From Acetobacter malorum (GTDB taxonomy: Bacteria; Pseudomonadota; Alphaproteobacteria; Acetobacterales; Acetobacteraceae): a DNA stretch of 64,000 bases. The position numbers and the translations under genes are program-made. The stretch lies in NCBI RefSeq assembly GCF_002153605.1, contig NZ_JOPG01000020.1, positions 1 to 64,000 on the forward strand, given 5' to 3'. Below are positions 1 through 9,323 of the stretch, piece after piece. The notes under the pieces are model-generated. The model was not told where the DNA came from. It searched no databases and saw only the letters and a program-made list of their open reading frames with translations. Position 1 is the first letter of the stretch. Each line of letters starts with the position of its first letter.

Positions 1-42
1 CATCCTGCCTTTGAATCACACTCAAAACCTCTTGAAAACCTA

Positions 43-768
43 TCATAGCGAATTTCCAAAAGGGCTCTGAGTATCTATAACAGATTCGAATATAGCCAGA
101 GGCACATAGCTTTTTGCATCAATTCCTCCGGAATCTACACGAGAAAAAGTAAAATCTGCATCATCATGTGTAAAAGATGGTACACCATTACCATAATAAG
201 GAACACCAATACCGTATTCATCAAAATTATAGCCCGGTCTCTGGCCTCCCAATCGACCAAAAGACGTAACGATAGGAATGCTAGTGCTATCTACTGGATT
301 CAAAATCGGTACATAAGCATTATCAGGCCAGTGAGCTCCCGCAGGAAGGATAATTGGGGAATATGAGTTGAATGAACTCCATATCGAATTTAAAGTGTTT
401 ATATCCTGAGAACCTGTATTTGGAATGAGCTCCATTCCAAAATCTCGTAAGGTTGGCAAATCAGAAATATGATACTGCAACACTCTCGGGGTGTATGTAG
501 GGAAAACAGCATCCCCTTGCGGTGTAATTGTCTCTACGTTCGCGTTGCTAATATCACCCGTAATGGGAGAGGTGACATCTTGACCTACCTCCTCATTAAC
601 CTTCTGGACACGGGCATCTAGAAAATGGTTTGATTTTTTTTGAGTTAACATCAGATTATTGGCTTTGAAAGCCGAGGGACTGTAACCTACAGCATGGTTT
701 CCTGCCGCGTGTGCATAAAATGGCATAGCGACCAAAACTGTGAAAAAGAATTTCGATGTGATTTTCAT
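43..768 (-). CDS. Exported hypothetical protein
   Basis: A 241-residue protein with a clear Sec-type signal peptide: a short positive start (MKIT-K), a hydrophobic stretch and an A-H-A cleavage site near residue 21. The mature part is rich in Pro, Ser, Thr and Tyr, has no membrane segment, and contains motifs such as GIGVPYYGNGVP that suggest a beta-rich extracellular or periplasmic protein. I do not recognise the family. The gene is clearly more AT-rich than its neighbours and lies just downstream, on the same strand, of the prophage portal gene, so it may be a late-acquired cargo gene. The only SD-like sequence before the ATG is a weak purine run (AGAAAGAG). Confidence 0.6.
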   Translation of the reverse strand: MKITSKFFFTVLVAMPFYAHAAGNHAVGYSPSAFKANNLMLTQKKSNHFLDARVQKVNEEVGQDVTSPITGDISNANVETITPQGDAVFPTYTPRVLQYHISDLPTLRDFGMELIPNTGSQDINTLNSIWSSFNSYSPIILPAGAHWPDNAYVPILNPVDSTSIPIVTSFGRLGGQRPGYNFDEYGIGVPYYGNGVPSFTHDDADFTFSRVDSGGIDAKSYVPLAIFESVIDTQSPFGNSL

Positions 769-813
769 ATTTCTCTTTCTCCCGTTGAAATCTATTACGA
801 AAAACCCTGATCG

Positions 814-2487
814 TTAGGGAGGAACAAATCCAGAGTGATCCAGACTGACGGAGGCGTACTGGCCGCTGGTGTCATGCGCGGTGCGGCTGCGGGCTTCTGT
901 GGGAGTGATGATGCCGGAGCGGATGTTCTGGGCATCGATATCCGCGCGGGTTTTTTGCAGGGTGGCGCGGGCGAGTTCATCCATCTGCCAGAGGGAGACG
1001 AAGGTGAAGTCGATCTCCGGGTCGATCTCGCCCCACAGGTTGAGCATGACCATATGCAGGATGGTGGTCAGGTTTTTGCGGTAGAGTGTCTCCTGAAAAG
1101 CGTGCACGCGGTCATAGAAAACCCGGATTTCTCCATCGGCTGAGGCGTTCAGCCCGCTGGGGGTGATGCCGGTGAATTTGACCAGCGGTTCCTGCGCTAC
1201 AGCGCACATCTGCTCCTGCGCCTGAGCTTGCAGGCGGTCTAGCCCGGCGAGCGGAGCAGCCAGAAGCTCCAGCTTTTCCCGGTCTTTATCCAGCACGAAG
1301 GTGCCGCGATTGGAGCGGAAGCGGTTGAAGGCTTCGATGCGGCTGAGGAGGCCTTCCGGGTCCTGCGCGTAGGCCGACATATCCGTTGAGAGGGCAACGA
1401 TGGAGAATGCGTTCAGCAGGTCTGACACGGACTGGCGGGTGCGCAGCCAGTTTTCCACTGCGGGGCGGGCCATTTGCGAGAGCGACAAACCGCCGAAATT
1501 ATAAGCAGGTTTGAGAAGGTCCGGCACCGGTCGGGAAACAAACTGCAACAGCCGCGTGCTATGCAGCAGGCCGCCCTGCACCCACCAGCGCGAGGGCTGG
1601 TAGAACTCGGTGCTGAGGGGGTTGGCGGTGTCATACTGGTCTGGCGTGGTCCAGACAGGTTCGATCGGCACGAGGGCGCGGAGCGAGCCTTTGCGGAAGG
1701 TTTCTGGCCTGAGCAGCAGCGGGGTTTCCAGCCCGCCGCCGGTGCGGGGCTGACCGGTATCTACATAGAGCAGGCCCATGCCGTAATAGCCGTCATACTC
1801 CGCCATGCGGCGCAGGACATCCCGCACGTTCAGGCGGGTGAATTCACGCTCAAGGTCAGCAAGGCGTTGCTTTTTGTCTGCCGTGCCGCGGGCGCGGAAG
1901 GTGATCCATTCCCGCGTGGCCTCGGCGGCAATGACCTCCACCATGTGCCGGTATTCCGCACGCTGGGAGAGTTCCGCCAAACGCGGGTAGCCAGGAAAGG
2001 CGACGCCCTCCGCCACCGCCTGCCGCAGCCAGCCGAGCAGGCCGGGATTGGCTGAGGCGGCGCTGTCCATAGCCAGATGAGTGCGGCCATCACCCCGCAC
2101 GCCTTTGGGCGGCTGGTAGGGCCGGAACACATCCGCCTGCGCCGGGAGGCTTTGCACGCGCAGGGTTTCCGCCATGTCACGCGGGCCGATGCCGGACGGC
2201 GTTGGCGGGACCGAAGCGGTGGGACGTGTCAGGCGGGGTTCCTGGCGAGGGGGACGTGTGCCTGAAGGGGGGTGGCGTGAGAACGGGGACTGGCGTTGGA
2301 ACTGGGGCGTAGCCTGTGGGACCAAAGAAGACGCGTGGGCCGCGGTCAACGGTGGGTGTGCGGGGGCGGAGAGGTCTGCCGAAGGGTGGCGCGGGGAGAA
2401 CCAGCGGGAGAGGAATGAGGGGCGTGGCACAGGGAGGGCTCTCCGGAACAGAGGGGCGCAACGGAAGGTGTATGGCGGGGGCATCAC
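814..2487 (-). CDS. Phage portal protein, DUF1073-like (prophage remnant)
   Basis: The protein is up to 557 residues. From about residue 105 it reads like the DUF1073 family of phage portal proteins: the stretch with YPRLAELSQRAEYRHMVEVI followed by EATREWITFRA, then GYYGMGLLYVDTG, is typical, and the C-terminus (IRSGIITPTEARSR) is like the end of such proteins. Portals form the dodecameric DNA entry ring of the capsid. The first roughly 104 residues are Pro/Arg-rich and may be an unused extension; an internal ATG at 2175 gives a more usual length but has no good ribosome binding site. The terminase lies about 3 kb upstream, separated by cellular genes on the other strand, which is abnormal for a phage packaging module. 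No head morphogenesis gene follows, so this copy is probably a relic. Confidence 0.7.
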   Translation of the reverse strand: MMPPPYTFRCAPLFRRALPVPRPSFLSRWFSPRHPSADLSAPAHPPLTAAHASSLVPQATPQFQRQSPFSRHPPSGTRPPRQEPRLTRPTASVPPTPSGIGPRDMAETLRVQSLPAQADVFRPYQPPKGVRGDGRTHLAMDSAASANPGLLGWLRQAVAEGVAFPGYPRLAELSQRAEYRHMVEVIAAEATREWITFRARGTADKKQRLADLEREFTRLNVRDVLRRMAEYDGYYGMGLLYVDTGQPRTGGGLETPLLLRPETFRKGSLRALVPIEPVWTTPDQYDTANPLSTEFYQPSRWWVQGGLLHSTRLLQFVSRPVPDLLKPAYNFGGLSLSQMARPAVENWLRTRQSVSDLLNAFSIVALSTDMSAYAQDPEGLLSRIEAFNRFRSNRGTFVLDKDREKLELLAAPLAGLDRLQAQAQEQMCAVAQEPLVKFTGITPSGLNASADGEIRVFYDRVHAFQETLYRKNLTTILHMVMLNLWGEIDPEIDFTFVSLWQMDELARATLQKTRADIDAQNIRSGIITPTEARSRTAHDTSGQYASVSLDHSGFVPP

Positions 2488-2566
2488 AACAGGCCTAGGG
2501 TCGGGAACCCGGAGCCTGTTTGTGGGTTACGAGTGACGGACTGTCAGGATTGAAGGAACACCCGGT

Positions 2567-3106
2567 ATGAAAACAGGTTTGACGAAAGCGCTGGCAGCAG
2601 GACTGTTGCTGGGCGTGATGGCCTCTCCGCTGGCCAGTGCAGCGGAAACGGCAGACGGGACGCTGGTGGGCGCGGATGGCGCGGAAGTCGGCACCGTGAA
2701 AGTGACTAATGCGCCCGGTGGGGTGCTGCTACGGGTGAGCGTGCGCAACCTCTCACCGGGGTGGCATGGCATGCATTTTCATGAAAAAGGCAGTTGTGAA
2801 GCGCCGAAATTCACCAGTGCAGGCGCGCATGTGCATACCATGACGCCGGTGGTGCATGGGCTGCTGCATGACAATGCCAATGATAACGGGGACTTGCCGA
2901 ACCTGTATGTGGGGCCGGACGGTCAGGCGACGGTGGAGCTGTATTCCACGCTGGTTTCTCTGAAGCCCGGCAGCACGCGGCCTGCTCTGCTGGCCAATGG
3001 GGGATCAGCACTGGTGATCCATGCGCACCCCGATGACTATACCACGCAGCCGATTGGTGGCTCGGGCGATCGGGTGGCGTGTGCGGTGATTAAAGCGGGC
3101 TCATAA
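2567..3106 (+). CDS. sodC: Periplasmic Cu/Zn superoxide dismutase
   Basis: 179 residues with a signal peptide (hydrophobic 8-25, cleavage after ASA). Cu/Zn SOD features are visible: the metal-binding H-F-H at 70-72 in GMHFHEKGSC, a bridging-type histidine in AGAHVHT (about 88-90), the HDNANDNGDLPNL segment, the late HAHPDDYTTQP histidine, and the cysteine pair C77/C172 in the usual disulfide positions, the latter in GDRVACAVI. It converts superoxide to hydrogen peroxide and oxygen in the periplasm. It faces a peroxiredoxin and sits on the strand opposite to the surrounding phage genes, as a single-gene unit ending in a GC-rich hairpin. Confidence 0.92.
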   Translation: MKTGLTKALAAGLLLGVMASPLASAAETADGTLVGADGAEVGTVKVTNAPGGVLLRVSVRNLSPGWHGMHFHEKGSCEAPKFTSAGAHVHTMTPVVHGLLHDNANDNGDLPNLYVGPDGQATVELYSTLVSLKPGSTRPALLANGGSALVIHAHPDDYTTQPIGGSGDRVACAVIKAGS

Positions 3107-3122
3107 ACCCGGCATGTGCAAA

Positions 3123-3154
3123 GGCAGGGGAAACCCGGTAAGGGGCCCCCTGCC
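3123..3154 (+). terminator. Candidate hairpin after sodC
   Basis: GGCAGGGG (3123-3130) can pair with CCCCTGCC (3147-3154). There is no T-tract after it, so it is at best an imperfect intrinsic terminator or mRNA-end hairpin for sodC. Confidence 0.35.
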
Positions 3155-3195
3155 CTGCTGACACGAGAGTGTGCCTGAAGAGAGAACCTGAGAGA

Positions 3196-3462
3196 TCAGG
3201 CTTTTTCGTCTTCAGCGTCCTCTTCGGGGTCTTCATCATCTTCAAAGACCAGTTCAACCGTGATGGTTGCGCTGTCGCCTTCCTGAAGTTTTTTAGCGTC
3301 TGCGTTGGCTTCGTCCTCGTTTTCGTAGAACTTGCCTTCGTTGGGGTCTTCCTGCCACTCGTTGCGCGGGTCCCAGAAAGTTACGTCGCCGTCCTCGTCT
3401 TCACGCTGTACGAGGTAGCCAACGATCACATCGTTTTCGTCGCTCATGTTTTCGTCGCTCAT
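3196..3462 (-). CDS. Small highly acidic hypothetical protein
   Basis: 88 residues, extremely rich in Asp and Glu (the tail EDDEDPEEDAEDEKA is almost pure acid) with no Cys, signal peptide or membrane segment. The middle (VGYLVQREDEDGDVTFWDP) looks like a short folded beta unit. The duplicated start (MSDEN-MSDEN) gives two possible initiation codons 15 bases apart. I do not recognise the family. DNA-mimic and chaperone-like proteins share this composition, but nothing here proves such a role. It lies between sodC and the peroxiredoxin on the opposite strand, that is, on the strand of the phage genes. Confidence 0.6.
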   Translation of the reverse strand: MSDENMSDENDVIVGYLVQREDEDGDVTFWDPRNEWQEDPNEGKFYENEDEANADAKKLQEGDSATITVELVFEDDEDPEEDAEDEKA

Positions 3463-3627
3463 GGTCTTTATCCTTTACTGACCCGTCACCTATGCAGCAT
3501 GGACAGAAAAAAGGAAGAGCCTCAAGTGACGATTCTGCGTCAACCCTGCCGAAAGCAAGGATCTCCGAGGCGCGGTCCTGCCTCTGTTTGTGCCTCTTTT
3601 GCCTGCAATGATGTTGGGAGCTGCCTG

Positions 3628-4236
3628 ATGACTCGTATTCTGACACCGATGCGCCGCCTGACCCGGCTGGCGCTGCTGGCCCCGATGCTGGCCGGACCCG
3701 TCCTGCTGGGAACGGGAGCCATGACCCCCGCGGCCCATGCGGCGCTGGCAAACGGGACCACCGCCCCGGATTTTACCCTGGATGGCGCGCTGGGTGGGAA
3801 GCCGCTCTCTTTCTCGCTGAAAGAAGAGCTGAAGAAGGGGCCGGTGGTGCTGTATTTCTTCCCCGCCGCCTTTACCAGCGGGTGCACACTGGAAGCCCAT
3901 GCCTTTGCGGAAGCCATCCCCACCTTCCAGAAGCTCGGTGCGACCGTGGTGGGTGTGACGGCGGGCAATACCGAGCGCGTGGCCGAGTTCTCCAAAGAGG
4001 AATGCCGCAGTGCGTTCCCCGTGCTGGCGGACCCCGGCGCGAAGGTGGCCGGGCTGTATGACAGCCAGAAGACGCAGGGGTCCTTTGCGCTGTCCTCCCG
4101 CACATCCTTTGTGATTACGCCCGAGGGCAAAATTATCCTGAGCTATACGTCCGGCGACCCGGAGACGCATGTGCAGAAAACGCTGGAAGCCGTGCAGGTG
4201 TGGCGGGTGGCCCAGCCTGCGCACGAAGGCCAGTAA
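3628..4236 (+). CDS. Exported peroxiredoxin (Bcp/AhpC-TSA type)
   Basis: The ATG at 3628 is chosen because GGGAG lies 7 bases before it; the open frame upstream lacks coding character. The 202-residue product has a signal peptide ending A-H-A (about 38) and a thioredoxin-fold peroxidase domain. The peroxidatic Cys86 lies in FFPAAFTSGCTLEAHAF, which matches the P-x3-T/S-x2-C motif of BCP-type enzymes. Cys126 (EECRSAF) is a possible resolving residue. It would reduce peroxides in the periplasm, downstream in function of the nearby SodC, which generates peroxide. A cytoplasmic role is unlikely given the leader. Confidence 0.85.
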   Translation: MTRILTPMRRLTRLALLAPMLAGPVLLGTGAMTPAAHAALANGTTAPDFTLDGALGGKPLSFSLKEELKKGPVVLYFFPAAFTSGCTLEAHAFAEAIPTFQKLGATVVGVTAGNTERVAEFSKEECRSAFPVLADPGAKVAGLYDSQKTQGSFALSSRTSFVITPEGKIILSYTSGDPETHVQKTLEAVQVWRVAQPAHEGQ

Positions 4237-4380
4237 AGGGCTGGCCCTTGTCCTGCACCGGGGTGGAGGAGTAAGTCTGGCGGGCTGATTTCATCCTGAT
4301 TGCGGCAGGGGGCGGTGTGCGGACTGGCATGCTTAAAGCCCGGACTGATCTGCAATCGCACTTCTGGACTGGTTGTTGCC

Positions 4381-5400
4381 GTGACTGAGACCTCTTTGCC
4401 GATTTGCGTTGCTGCGCTGTATCGCTTTACGCCGTTTGAAAACTTTGCCGAGCTGCGCGGCCCGTTGCAGGCGGTGTGTGATGCAAACGGCGTGCAGGGC
4501 ACCCTGCTGTTGGCGCATGAGGGCATTAACGGCACCATTGCCGGCACGGATGCGGGTATTGCGGCGGTGCTGGAGCATATCCGCGCCCTGCCCGGCTGTG
4601 CGGAAATTGAGGTCAAATTCTCCCGCGCACCGAGCATGCCGTTTTTGCGCATGAAGGTGCGGCTGAAGAAAGAGATTGTGACCATGGGTGTGCCGGGGCT
4701 GGACCCGCGTTCTGACGTGGGCCATTACGTGGCCGCCGAGGAATGGAACGCACTGCTGGAAGACCCGGACACCATTCTGATTGATACCCGCAACGACTAT
4801 GAAGTTGCCGCAGGCACCTTTGAAGGGGCGATTGACCCGAAGACCAAGACCTTTCGGGAGTTCCCCGGCTGGTTCCGCGAACATCGGGCCGAACTGCTGG
4901 CCGAAGGGCGTAAGCCGCGTATTGCCATGTTCTGCACGGGCGGTATCCGCTGTGAGAAAGCCACCGCGTTTGTCAAAGCGGAAGGGCTGGACGAGGTTTA
5001 CCACTTGCAGGGTGGTATTCTGAAGTATCTGGAAAACATTCCCGAAGACAAAAGCCTGTGGCGTGGCGAATGTTTTGTGTTTGACCAGCGCGTGACGGTG
5101 AAGCACGGGCTGGAACCTGGATCACTCGACCAGTGCCATGCCTGCCGCATGCCGCTGACGGCGGAAGAAATGGCCTCCCCTGAATATGAGCATGGGGTGA
5201 GTTGCCCGCATTGCTACAACGAACGCGATGAAAAGCAGCGTGCCCGTTATGCCGAGCGCGAACGGCAGGCGCAGCTGGCTGCGGAACGCGGGGAAGTGCA
5301 TCTGGGCGCGCATATGGATGAAATCCGTGAGCGCAAGCGGCGGGAACGGGAAGAAGAAATCCGTCGGCAGAATGAGAAGCGGCAGCACGCAGCGCACTAA
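4381..5400 (+). CDS. trhO: tRNA uridine(34) hydroxylase (rhodanese family)
   Basis: 339 residues from a GTG start; the open frame extends upstream to 4300, but family members begin close to the CVAALYRF motif, so the GTG is preferred although its ribosome binding site is weak. An N-terminal acylphosphatase-like domain ([21 protein letters not shown]) precedes a rhodanese domain with active-site loop CTGGIRC (Cys185-Cys191). Next comes a cysteine-rich segment ([15 protein letters not shown]) and a charged Arg/Glu helical tail. TrhO makes 5-hydroxyuridine at the wobble position of some tRNAs. It is close to the peroxiredoxin gene on the same strand (144 bases apart). Confidence 0.9.
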   Translation: MTETSLPICVAALYRFTPFENFAELRGPLQAVCDANGVQGTLLLAHEGINGTIAGTDAGIAAVLEHIRALPGCAEIEVKFSRAPSMPFLRMKVRLKKEIVTMGVPGLDPRSDVGHYVAAEEWNALLEDPDTILIDTRNDYEVAAGTFEGAIDPKTKTFREFPGWFREHRAELLAEGRKPRIAMFCTGGIRCEKATAFVKAEGLDEVYHLQGGILKYLENIPEDKSLWRGECFVFDQRVTVKHGLEPGSLDQCHACRMPLTAEEMASPEYEHGVSCPHCYNERDEKQRARYAERERQAQLAAERGEVHLGAHMDEIRERKRREREEEIRRQNEKRQHAAH

Positions 5401-5439
5401 GGCACCGTTTGCCGAAAGGCACGACTGCACCAGCCAGCT

Positions 5440-6882
5440 TTAAATCCGGGCAAGGAAATCCGGGGCGAAACGAGGCAGAGGCGTTGCGTCGGTGAGGGCT
5501 GTGAAAGCGCCTGCGGCGGCGTCTACCTGATCGTCATGACCGCCGCCGGGGAAGGCGGCGAGTTCTTCCAGAAAGTGTGCGGTCCAGAAGGCGCGGACGG
5601 CGAGGACATTGCCTGCGTTCACCTGTGCTGCGAACGGGGCAGCGCGGGTGGCTTTATCGCCTGTTTCCCGCACGGTTTTGACCTGATAGCCCGCGAGGCG
5701 GCCTGTGAGGTAGCGGGCCTGTGCGACGCCAGCCTGACCGGGGTCCTGCGGCAGGATGATGCGGGTTGCGGGGCCGTCCTGTGCTGCGGTGGCGAGGAGT
5801 GTTGCTTCCACCTGAGCAGGGTCGCCGCGCAGGCGGGTGACATCCAGAACGCAGAACCGGCCATCCGGCAGGCGGGAGAGTTTGACGCCCACTGTCCAAT
5901 CCGCATTGCGGCCTGTGCTGTGGCGGGTGGCGGCGAGGTCCCATCGGCGGACGGTCTGGCCACCTGCGGGGGCGGCGGATTGCACGCTGATCATGCCCGT
6001 CTGGAACAACGTGCCTTCTGCCGGAACGGGAGATTGCTGGTAGAGGGCACCCCATTCCCGCGCACCAATGGCGAGGCGGATGCGGGCGAGTTCCGGCTCC
6101 GGGAAAGCCTGTGGCCAGAGAGCTGTGCCGGGGGCGCGGTTGAGGGGGTCAGTGTCTTCCGCGAGGGCGGGAAGACGGAGGATGTCCCATGCCTCGCCGG
6201 TGGCGTTCTGCATGTCATCCAGCAGGCGGCCTGCGAGATCATCCGGTGACCAGCGGGTCATGACCAGCACAATGGCCCCGCCCGGCATGAGGCGGGTGCG
6301 CAGGACGGCGCGATACCAGTCCCACACGGCAGCGCGGCGGGCGGGGCTTTCGGCCTCCTGACGGTCTTTGACCGGATCATCCACAATGGCGAGGTGAGCG
6401 CCCTTCCCTGTCAGGCCGCCGCCAATGCCCATGCTGGCGTAGAGGCCGCCCTGGGCTGTGTGCCAGGCATCTTTCGCGCTGCTGTCTGCGGCCAGTGTGA
6501 CGCTGGGAAACAGAGAGTTGAAGCGGCGGGAGGCGACGAGGTTACGGACGTCTCGCCCAAAGTCCTGCGCCAGTGAGGCCCCGTAGGACGCGCAGACAAC
6601 CTGTTTTGTGGGGTTGCGGCCCAGATACCATGCCGGAAAACGCTTGCTGGTGAGTTCAGATTTTCCATGCCGGGGTGGCATGAAGACCATGAGACGGGTG
6701 ATGGCCCCGCGTTCCACGGCATCCAGTTTCTCACACAACAGATGATGATGTGCGCCGGCCTGGTAGTCCGGCATGGTGTAGCGCGTGAAATCCAGAAGGC
6801 CCGCTCTGGCCGCAGCGCGACGGGCGAGTTCAGTCCGGGCGGCCTGCTGCGCCTGTTTGCGCAAGTGTGTTGAGTTCATCAT
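5440..6882 (-). CDS. terL: Phage terminase large subunit (prophage remnant)
   Basis: 480 residues from the ATG at 6882 (GAAGAG about 8 bases upstream; the frame is open to 6918). It shows the packaging ATPase: Walker A-like PPRHGKSE (about 69-76), the coupling stretch VVCASYGASLAQDFGRDVR, and Walker B IVDD (about 166-169). A C-terminal nuclease region follows, with acidic positions in RRWDLAATR and GGGHDDQVDAA. The 5' end overlaps the small TerS-like gene by about 50 bases. It appears full length. The portal that should follow lies about 3 kb further on, beyond trhO, the peroxiredoxin and sodC, which points to rearrangement of this prophage. Confidence 0.88.
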   Translation of the reverse strand: MMNSTHLRKQAQQAARTELARRAAARAGLLDFTRYTMPDYQAGAHHHLLCEKLDAVERGAITRLMVFMPPRHGKSELTSKRFPAWYLGRNPTKQVVCASYGASLAQDFGRDVRNLVASRRFNSLFPSVTLAADSSAKDAWHTAQGGLYASMGIGGGLTGKGAHLAIVDDPVKDRQEAESPARRAAVWDWYRAVLRTRLMPGGAIVLVMTRWSPDDLAGRLLDDMQNATGEAWDILRLPALAEDTDPLNRAPGTALWPQAFPEPELARIRLAIGAREWGALYQQSPVPAEGTLFQTGMISVQSAAPAGGQTVRRWDLAATRHSTGRNADWTVGVKLSRLPDGRFCVLDVTRLRGDPAQVEATLLATAAQDGPATRIILPQDPGQAGVAQARYLTGRLAGYQVKTVRETGDKATRAAPFAAQVNAGNVLAVRAFWTAHFLEELAAFPGGGHDDQVDAAAGAFTALTDATPLPRFAPDFLARI

Positions 6883-7093
6883 CCGAAAACTCTTCGACGC
6901 CGCGGCGAACAACCGCATTCATGGACAGGCCCGCCAGTTTGGGGTGCAGGTAGGGGGCGGCCACTTTGGCGGCGTCAAACTGGCGGTCGGTTATGGTCTC
7001 GTCCCCCTGCATGACGCGGGTGAAAATATCCAGCGGGGTGATGGGGGTGGGTTTTCTGGAGCGTCGTTTAGGAGGAACGGGTTTTTCTGGCAT
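6830..7093 (-). CDS. Terminase small-subunit-like phage protein
   Basis: 87 residues. The body (TPLDIFTRVMQGDETITDRQFDAAKVAAPYLHPKLAGL, in parts) is the short helical pattern seen in many small phage proteins encoded just before TerL: a P-L-D/E-F/I-F start, then A-A-P-Y-L-H-P-K-L. The intact prophage in this window has an equivalent protein at 53387 with PLEFFKAVFRDGEAP and AAPFVHARLA, which supports the assignment. It overlaps terL and lies 6 bases downstream of the 7100-7567 gene, consistent with one transcription unit. Confidence 0.7.
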   Translation of the reverse strand: MPEKPVPPKRRSRKPTPITPLDIFTRVMQGDETITDRQFDAAKVAAPYLHPKLAGLSMNAVVRRGVEEFSDDELNTLAQTGAAGRPD

Positions 7094-7099
7094 GGATTT

Positions 7100-7567
7100 T
7101 CAGAAAAAATGCAGGACGCGGGGGGAGCGTGGTTCCGGGCGGTAAGGTGGCAGGTGGAGCGCGCCGGTGCAGGAGGGCGATGTGTGAAACCTGCCGGTTT
7201 TATCCCGGTGTCTTGTAGAAAAACGTGGTGCGGGGGCGTCTTCCTGCTGGCGGTGGCGGAGTTCTGCGCAGAGCGTGGTCAGGAGACGTTCTGTAAGGGC
7301 GGCGCTGAACTGGCCGCGCCGGATGAGCCCCTGTGTGGAGGGACGCAGGACGGGGCGGCAGCGGATGCGGGCGCCATCCGGGCAGCCTGACCGCAGGGCT
7401 TCCGCCCAGGGCACCGGGATATCGGCCCGGTGGTGGTTTTCTGCCTGCGCGAGGATGGGACAGAAGACCAGAGCGGCCCCCTTGCGCGCTGCCAGAACCC
7501 ACCATGTTGCGGCGGAACAGAAGACGGCACCTGCGCGCACGCCTGAAGCCGGGGATGCACCCGCCAT
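7100..7567 (-). CDS. Phage-region hypothetical protein (possible MazF/PemK-like fold)
   Basis: The start at 7567 is set by AGGAG 5 bases before the ATG; the longer open frame upstream has shadow-like composition. The 155-residue product begins with a compact region (VRAGAVFCSAATWWVLAA, ALVFCPILAQ, then GCPDGARIRCRPVLRPSTQG and a helix LTERLLTTLCAEL). That order resembles the small SH3-like barrel of MazF/PemK growth inhibitors, but no decisive residue is visible and no antitoxin gene adjoins it. The tail is Arg/Pro/His-rich. It sits 6 bases before the TerS-like gene. Function unproven. Confidence 0.5.
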   Translation of the reverse strand: MAGASPASGVRAGAVFCSAATWWVLAARKGAALVFCPILAQAENHHRADIPVPWAEALRSGCPDGARIRCRPVLRPSTQGLIRRGQFSAALTERLLTTLCAELRHRQQEDAPAPRFSTRHRDKTGRFHTSPSCTGALHLPPYRPEPRSPRVLHFF

Positions 7568-7848
7568 GAGGACTCCTGAGACTTGCGGCACGGCTGCATG
7601 AAAAACACAGTCCGTTGCACGATGATGCGGGGATGTTTGCAAAGTCTGCCCGGGGTTTTGAAAAACGCTCTCTGGCAGGACTTTTGCGATGATGCCGAAG
7701 GGATAGGGGTGACCACGCGCGCAGACAAGCGGTGCAGCAGGCAGGATTTCTGGCCGGAATGAACTTCCTCCCGGCTTGCGTGTTTGAAGGGAGAGGCTCC
7801 GGCACACCTCCGTGACCGTGTGCCTGACGAACAGGGATGTGCACACTC

Positions 7849-9207
7849 ATGACACACACACGCCGTTATCTTCTGGGGCTGGGGATTGTTCTGGTCCTTG
7901 TGGGGGCTGGAACCTATAAATTTGTGCTGCGGCCGGAATCTGCCCAGCTTCCGGTTTCTGCCGGAACGGGGCCTCACCCCAAGCTGCCGCCGCCCAATGC
8001 GACGCTGATGCCGACCGTCAATATTGCCCGCCCGACTGGCTGGAAAGACGGGGAAAAGCCCCATGCTTCCGCAGGGCTGAGCGTGCAGGCCTTTGCTAAA
8101 GGGCTGAACCACCCGCGGTGGCTGTATGCCTTGCCGAACGGGGATGTGCTGGTGGCGGAAACCAACTCCCCCGGCACGGACAAAACATCCGTTAAAAACC
8201 GGATTGCCCGTGCCATTCAGGGCCTTGTGGGGGCGGATGTGCCCAGCCCGAACCGTATTCTTTTGCTACGGGATGGCAACGGGGATGGCATTGCGGAAGA
8301 GCAGAGCGTGTTTCTGGAGCATCTGCACTCACCTTTTGGCATGGCGCTGGTTGGGGACACGCTTTATGTAGCGAATGCTGATGCAATCTGGCGTTTTCCG
8401 TATCAGACCGGGCAGAAATCCATTACTGCGCCGGGGGAAAAAGTGGTGGATCTGCCCTCGGGCTATAACCACCACTGGACCAAGAACATTCTGGCAAGCC
8501 CGGATGGGCAGTCTCTTTACGTGACCATTGGTTCCAACAGCAATGCGGCGGAAAACGGATTGCAGGCCGAGGAAGGCCGGGCGCGCATTGACAAACTTGA
8601 TTTGACCAGCGGCAAGTTGACGCCGTTTGCCACCGGCTTACGCAACCCGAACGGGCTGGCGTGGGAACCCCAGTCCGGCGCGCTGTGGACTGTTGTGAAT
8701 GAGCGGGATGAAATTGGCAGTGATCTGGTGCCGGATTACCTGACATCGGTCAAGGAAGGGGCGTTTTATGGCTGGCCCTTCAGCTATTATGGCGGGCATG
8801 TGGATACGCGGGTCACACCGCAGAACCCGGCTCTGGTGTCCACCGCCATAGCGCCGGACTATGCGCTTGGTTCTCATACTGCCAGCCTGGGTCTTTTGTT
8901 TGCACAAGACAGCACCCTGCCCGCCGCCTGGCGGAACGGGGCCTTTATTGCCCAGCACGGCTCCTGGAACCGCAGGCCGAAGAGCGGATATAAGGTGATT
9001 TTTGTGCCGTTCCTGAATGGCCGCCCCTCCGGCGTGCCGGTGGATGCGCTGACTGGCTTTCTGACCCCCGGTGAGGGCCATGCGCATGGGCGGCCTGTTG
9101 GTCTGGCGCTGGACCAGACGGGCGCGTTGCTGGTGGCCGATGATGTAGGGAATGTGATTTGGCGCGTGTCTGACGCGCAGGGAAAAGACGCGCTTTCCGG
9201 CAGGTAA
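7849..9207 (+). CDS. PQQ-type sugar dehydrogenase (sorbosone dehydrogenase homologue)
   Basis: About 452 residues from the ATG at 7849 (another in-frame ATG lies at 7837, but it would overlap the purine run at 7831-7836). An N-terminal hydrophobic segment ([20 protein letters not shown]) acts as signal or membrane anchor. The rest is a six-bladed beta-propeller of the soluble glucose/sorbosone dehydrogenase type: [67 protein letters not shown]. Such enzymes oxidise sugars or aldoses in the periplasm using PQQ, a hallmark chemistry of acetic acid bacteria. The true substrate cannot be read from the sequence. It ends in a strong bidirectional terminator shared with grxB. Confidence 0.85.
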   Translation: MTHTRRYLLGLGIVLVLVGAGTYKFVLRPESAQLPVSAGTGPHPKLPPPNATLMPTVNIARPTGWKDGEKPHASAGLSVQAFAKGLNHPRWLYALPNGDVLVAETNSPGTDKTSVKNRIARAIQGLVGADVPSPNRILLLRDGNGDGIAEEQSVFLEHLHSPFGMALVGDTLYVANADAIWRFPYQTGQKSITAPGEKVVDLPSGYNHHWTKNILASPDGQSLYVTIGSNSNAAENGLQAEEGRARIDKLDLTSGKLTPFATGLRNPNGLAWEPQSGALWTVVNERDEIGSDLVPDYLTSVKEGAFYGWPFSYYGGHVDTRVTPQNPALVSTAIAPDYALGSHTASLGLLFAQDSTLPAAWRNGAFIAQHGSWNRRPKSGYKVIFVPFLNGRPSGVPVDALTGFLTPGEGHAHGRPVGLALDQTGALLVADDVGNVIWRVSDAQGKDALSGR

Positions 9208-9261
9208 CATCCGCCGGGATAACAGAGAGGCGCGGGGCTGGCGGGATGCCGGGCCGCACGT

Positions 9262-9304
9262 AAAAAAGGGGCTGGCCGGGTGTTCTGGCCAGCCCCTTTT
9301 TTTT
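9262..9304. terminator. Bidirectional intrinsic terminator
   Basis: A perfect 10-bp stem, GGGGCTGGCC (9268-9277) with GGCCAGCCCC (9287-9296), has an A-run on its left and eight Ts on its right. It ends both the dehydrogenase (plus strand) and grxB (minus strand). Confidence 0.9.
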
Positions 9305-9323
9305 GTGAAAAGTCCCTGTGTTT

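Noticed and set aside
7200-7859. 219-codon minus-strand frame before the dehydrogenase
   Set aside because: Arg/Pro-rich shadow; the alternative frame with a start at 7567 has a good ribosome binding site and a sensible protein.
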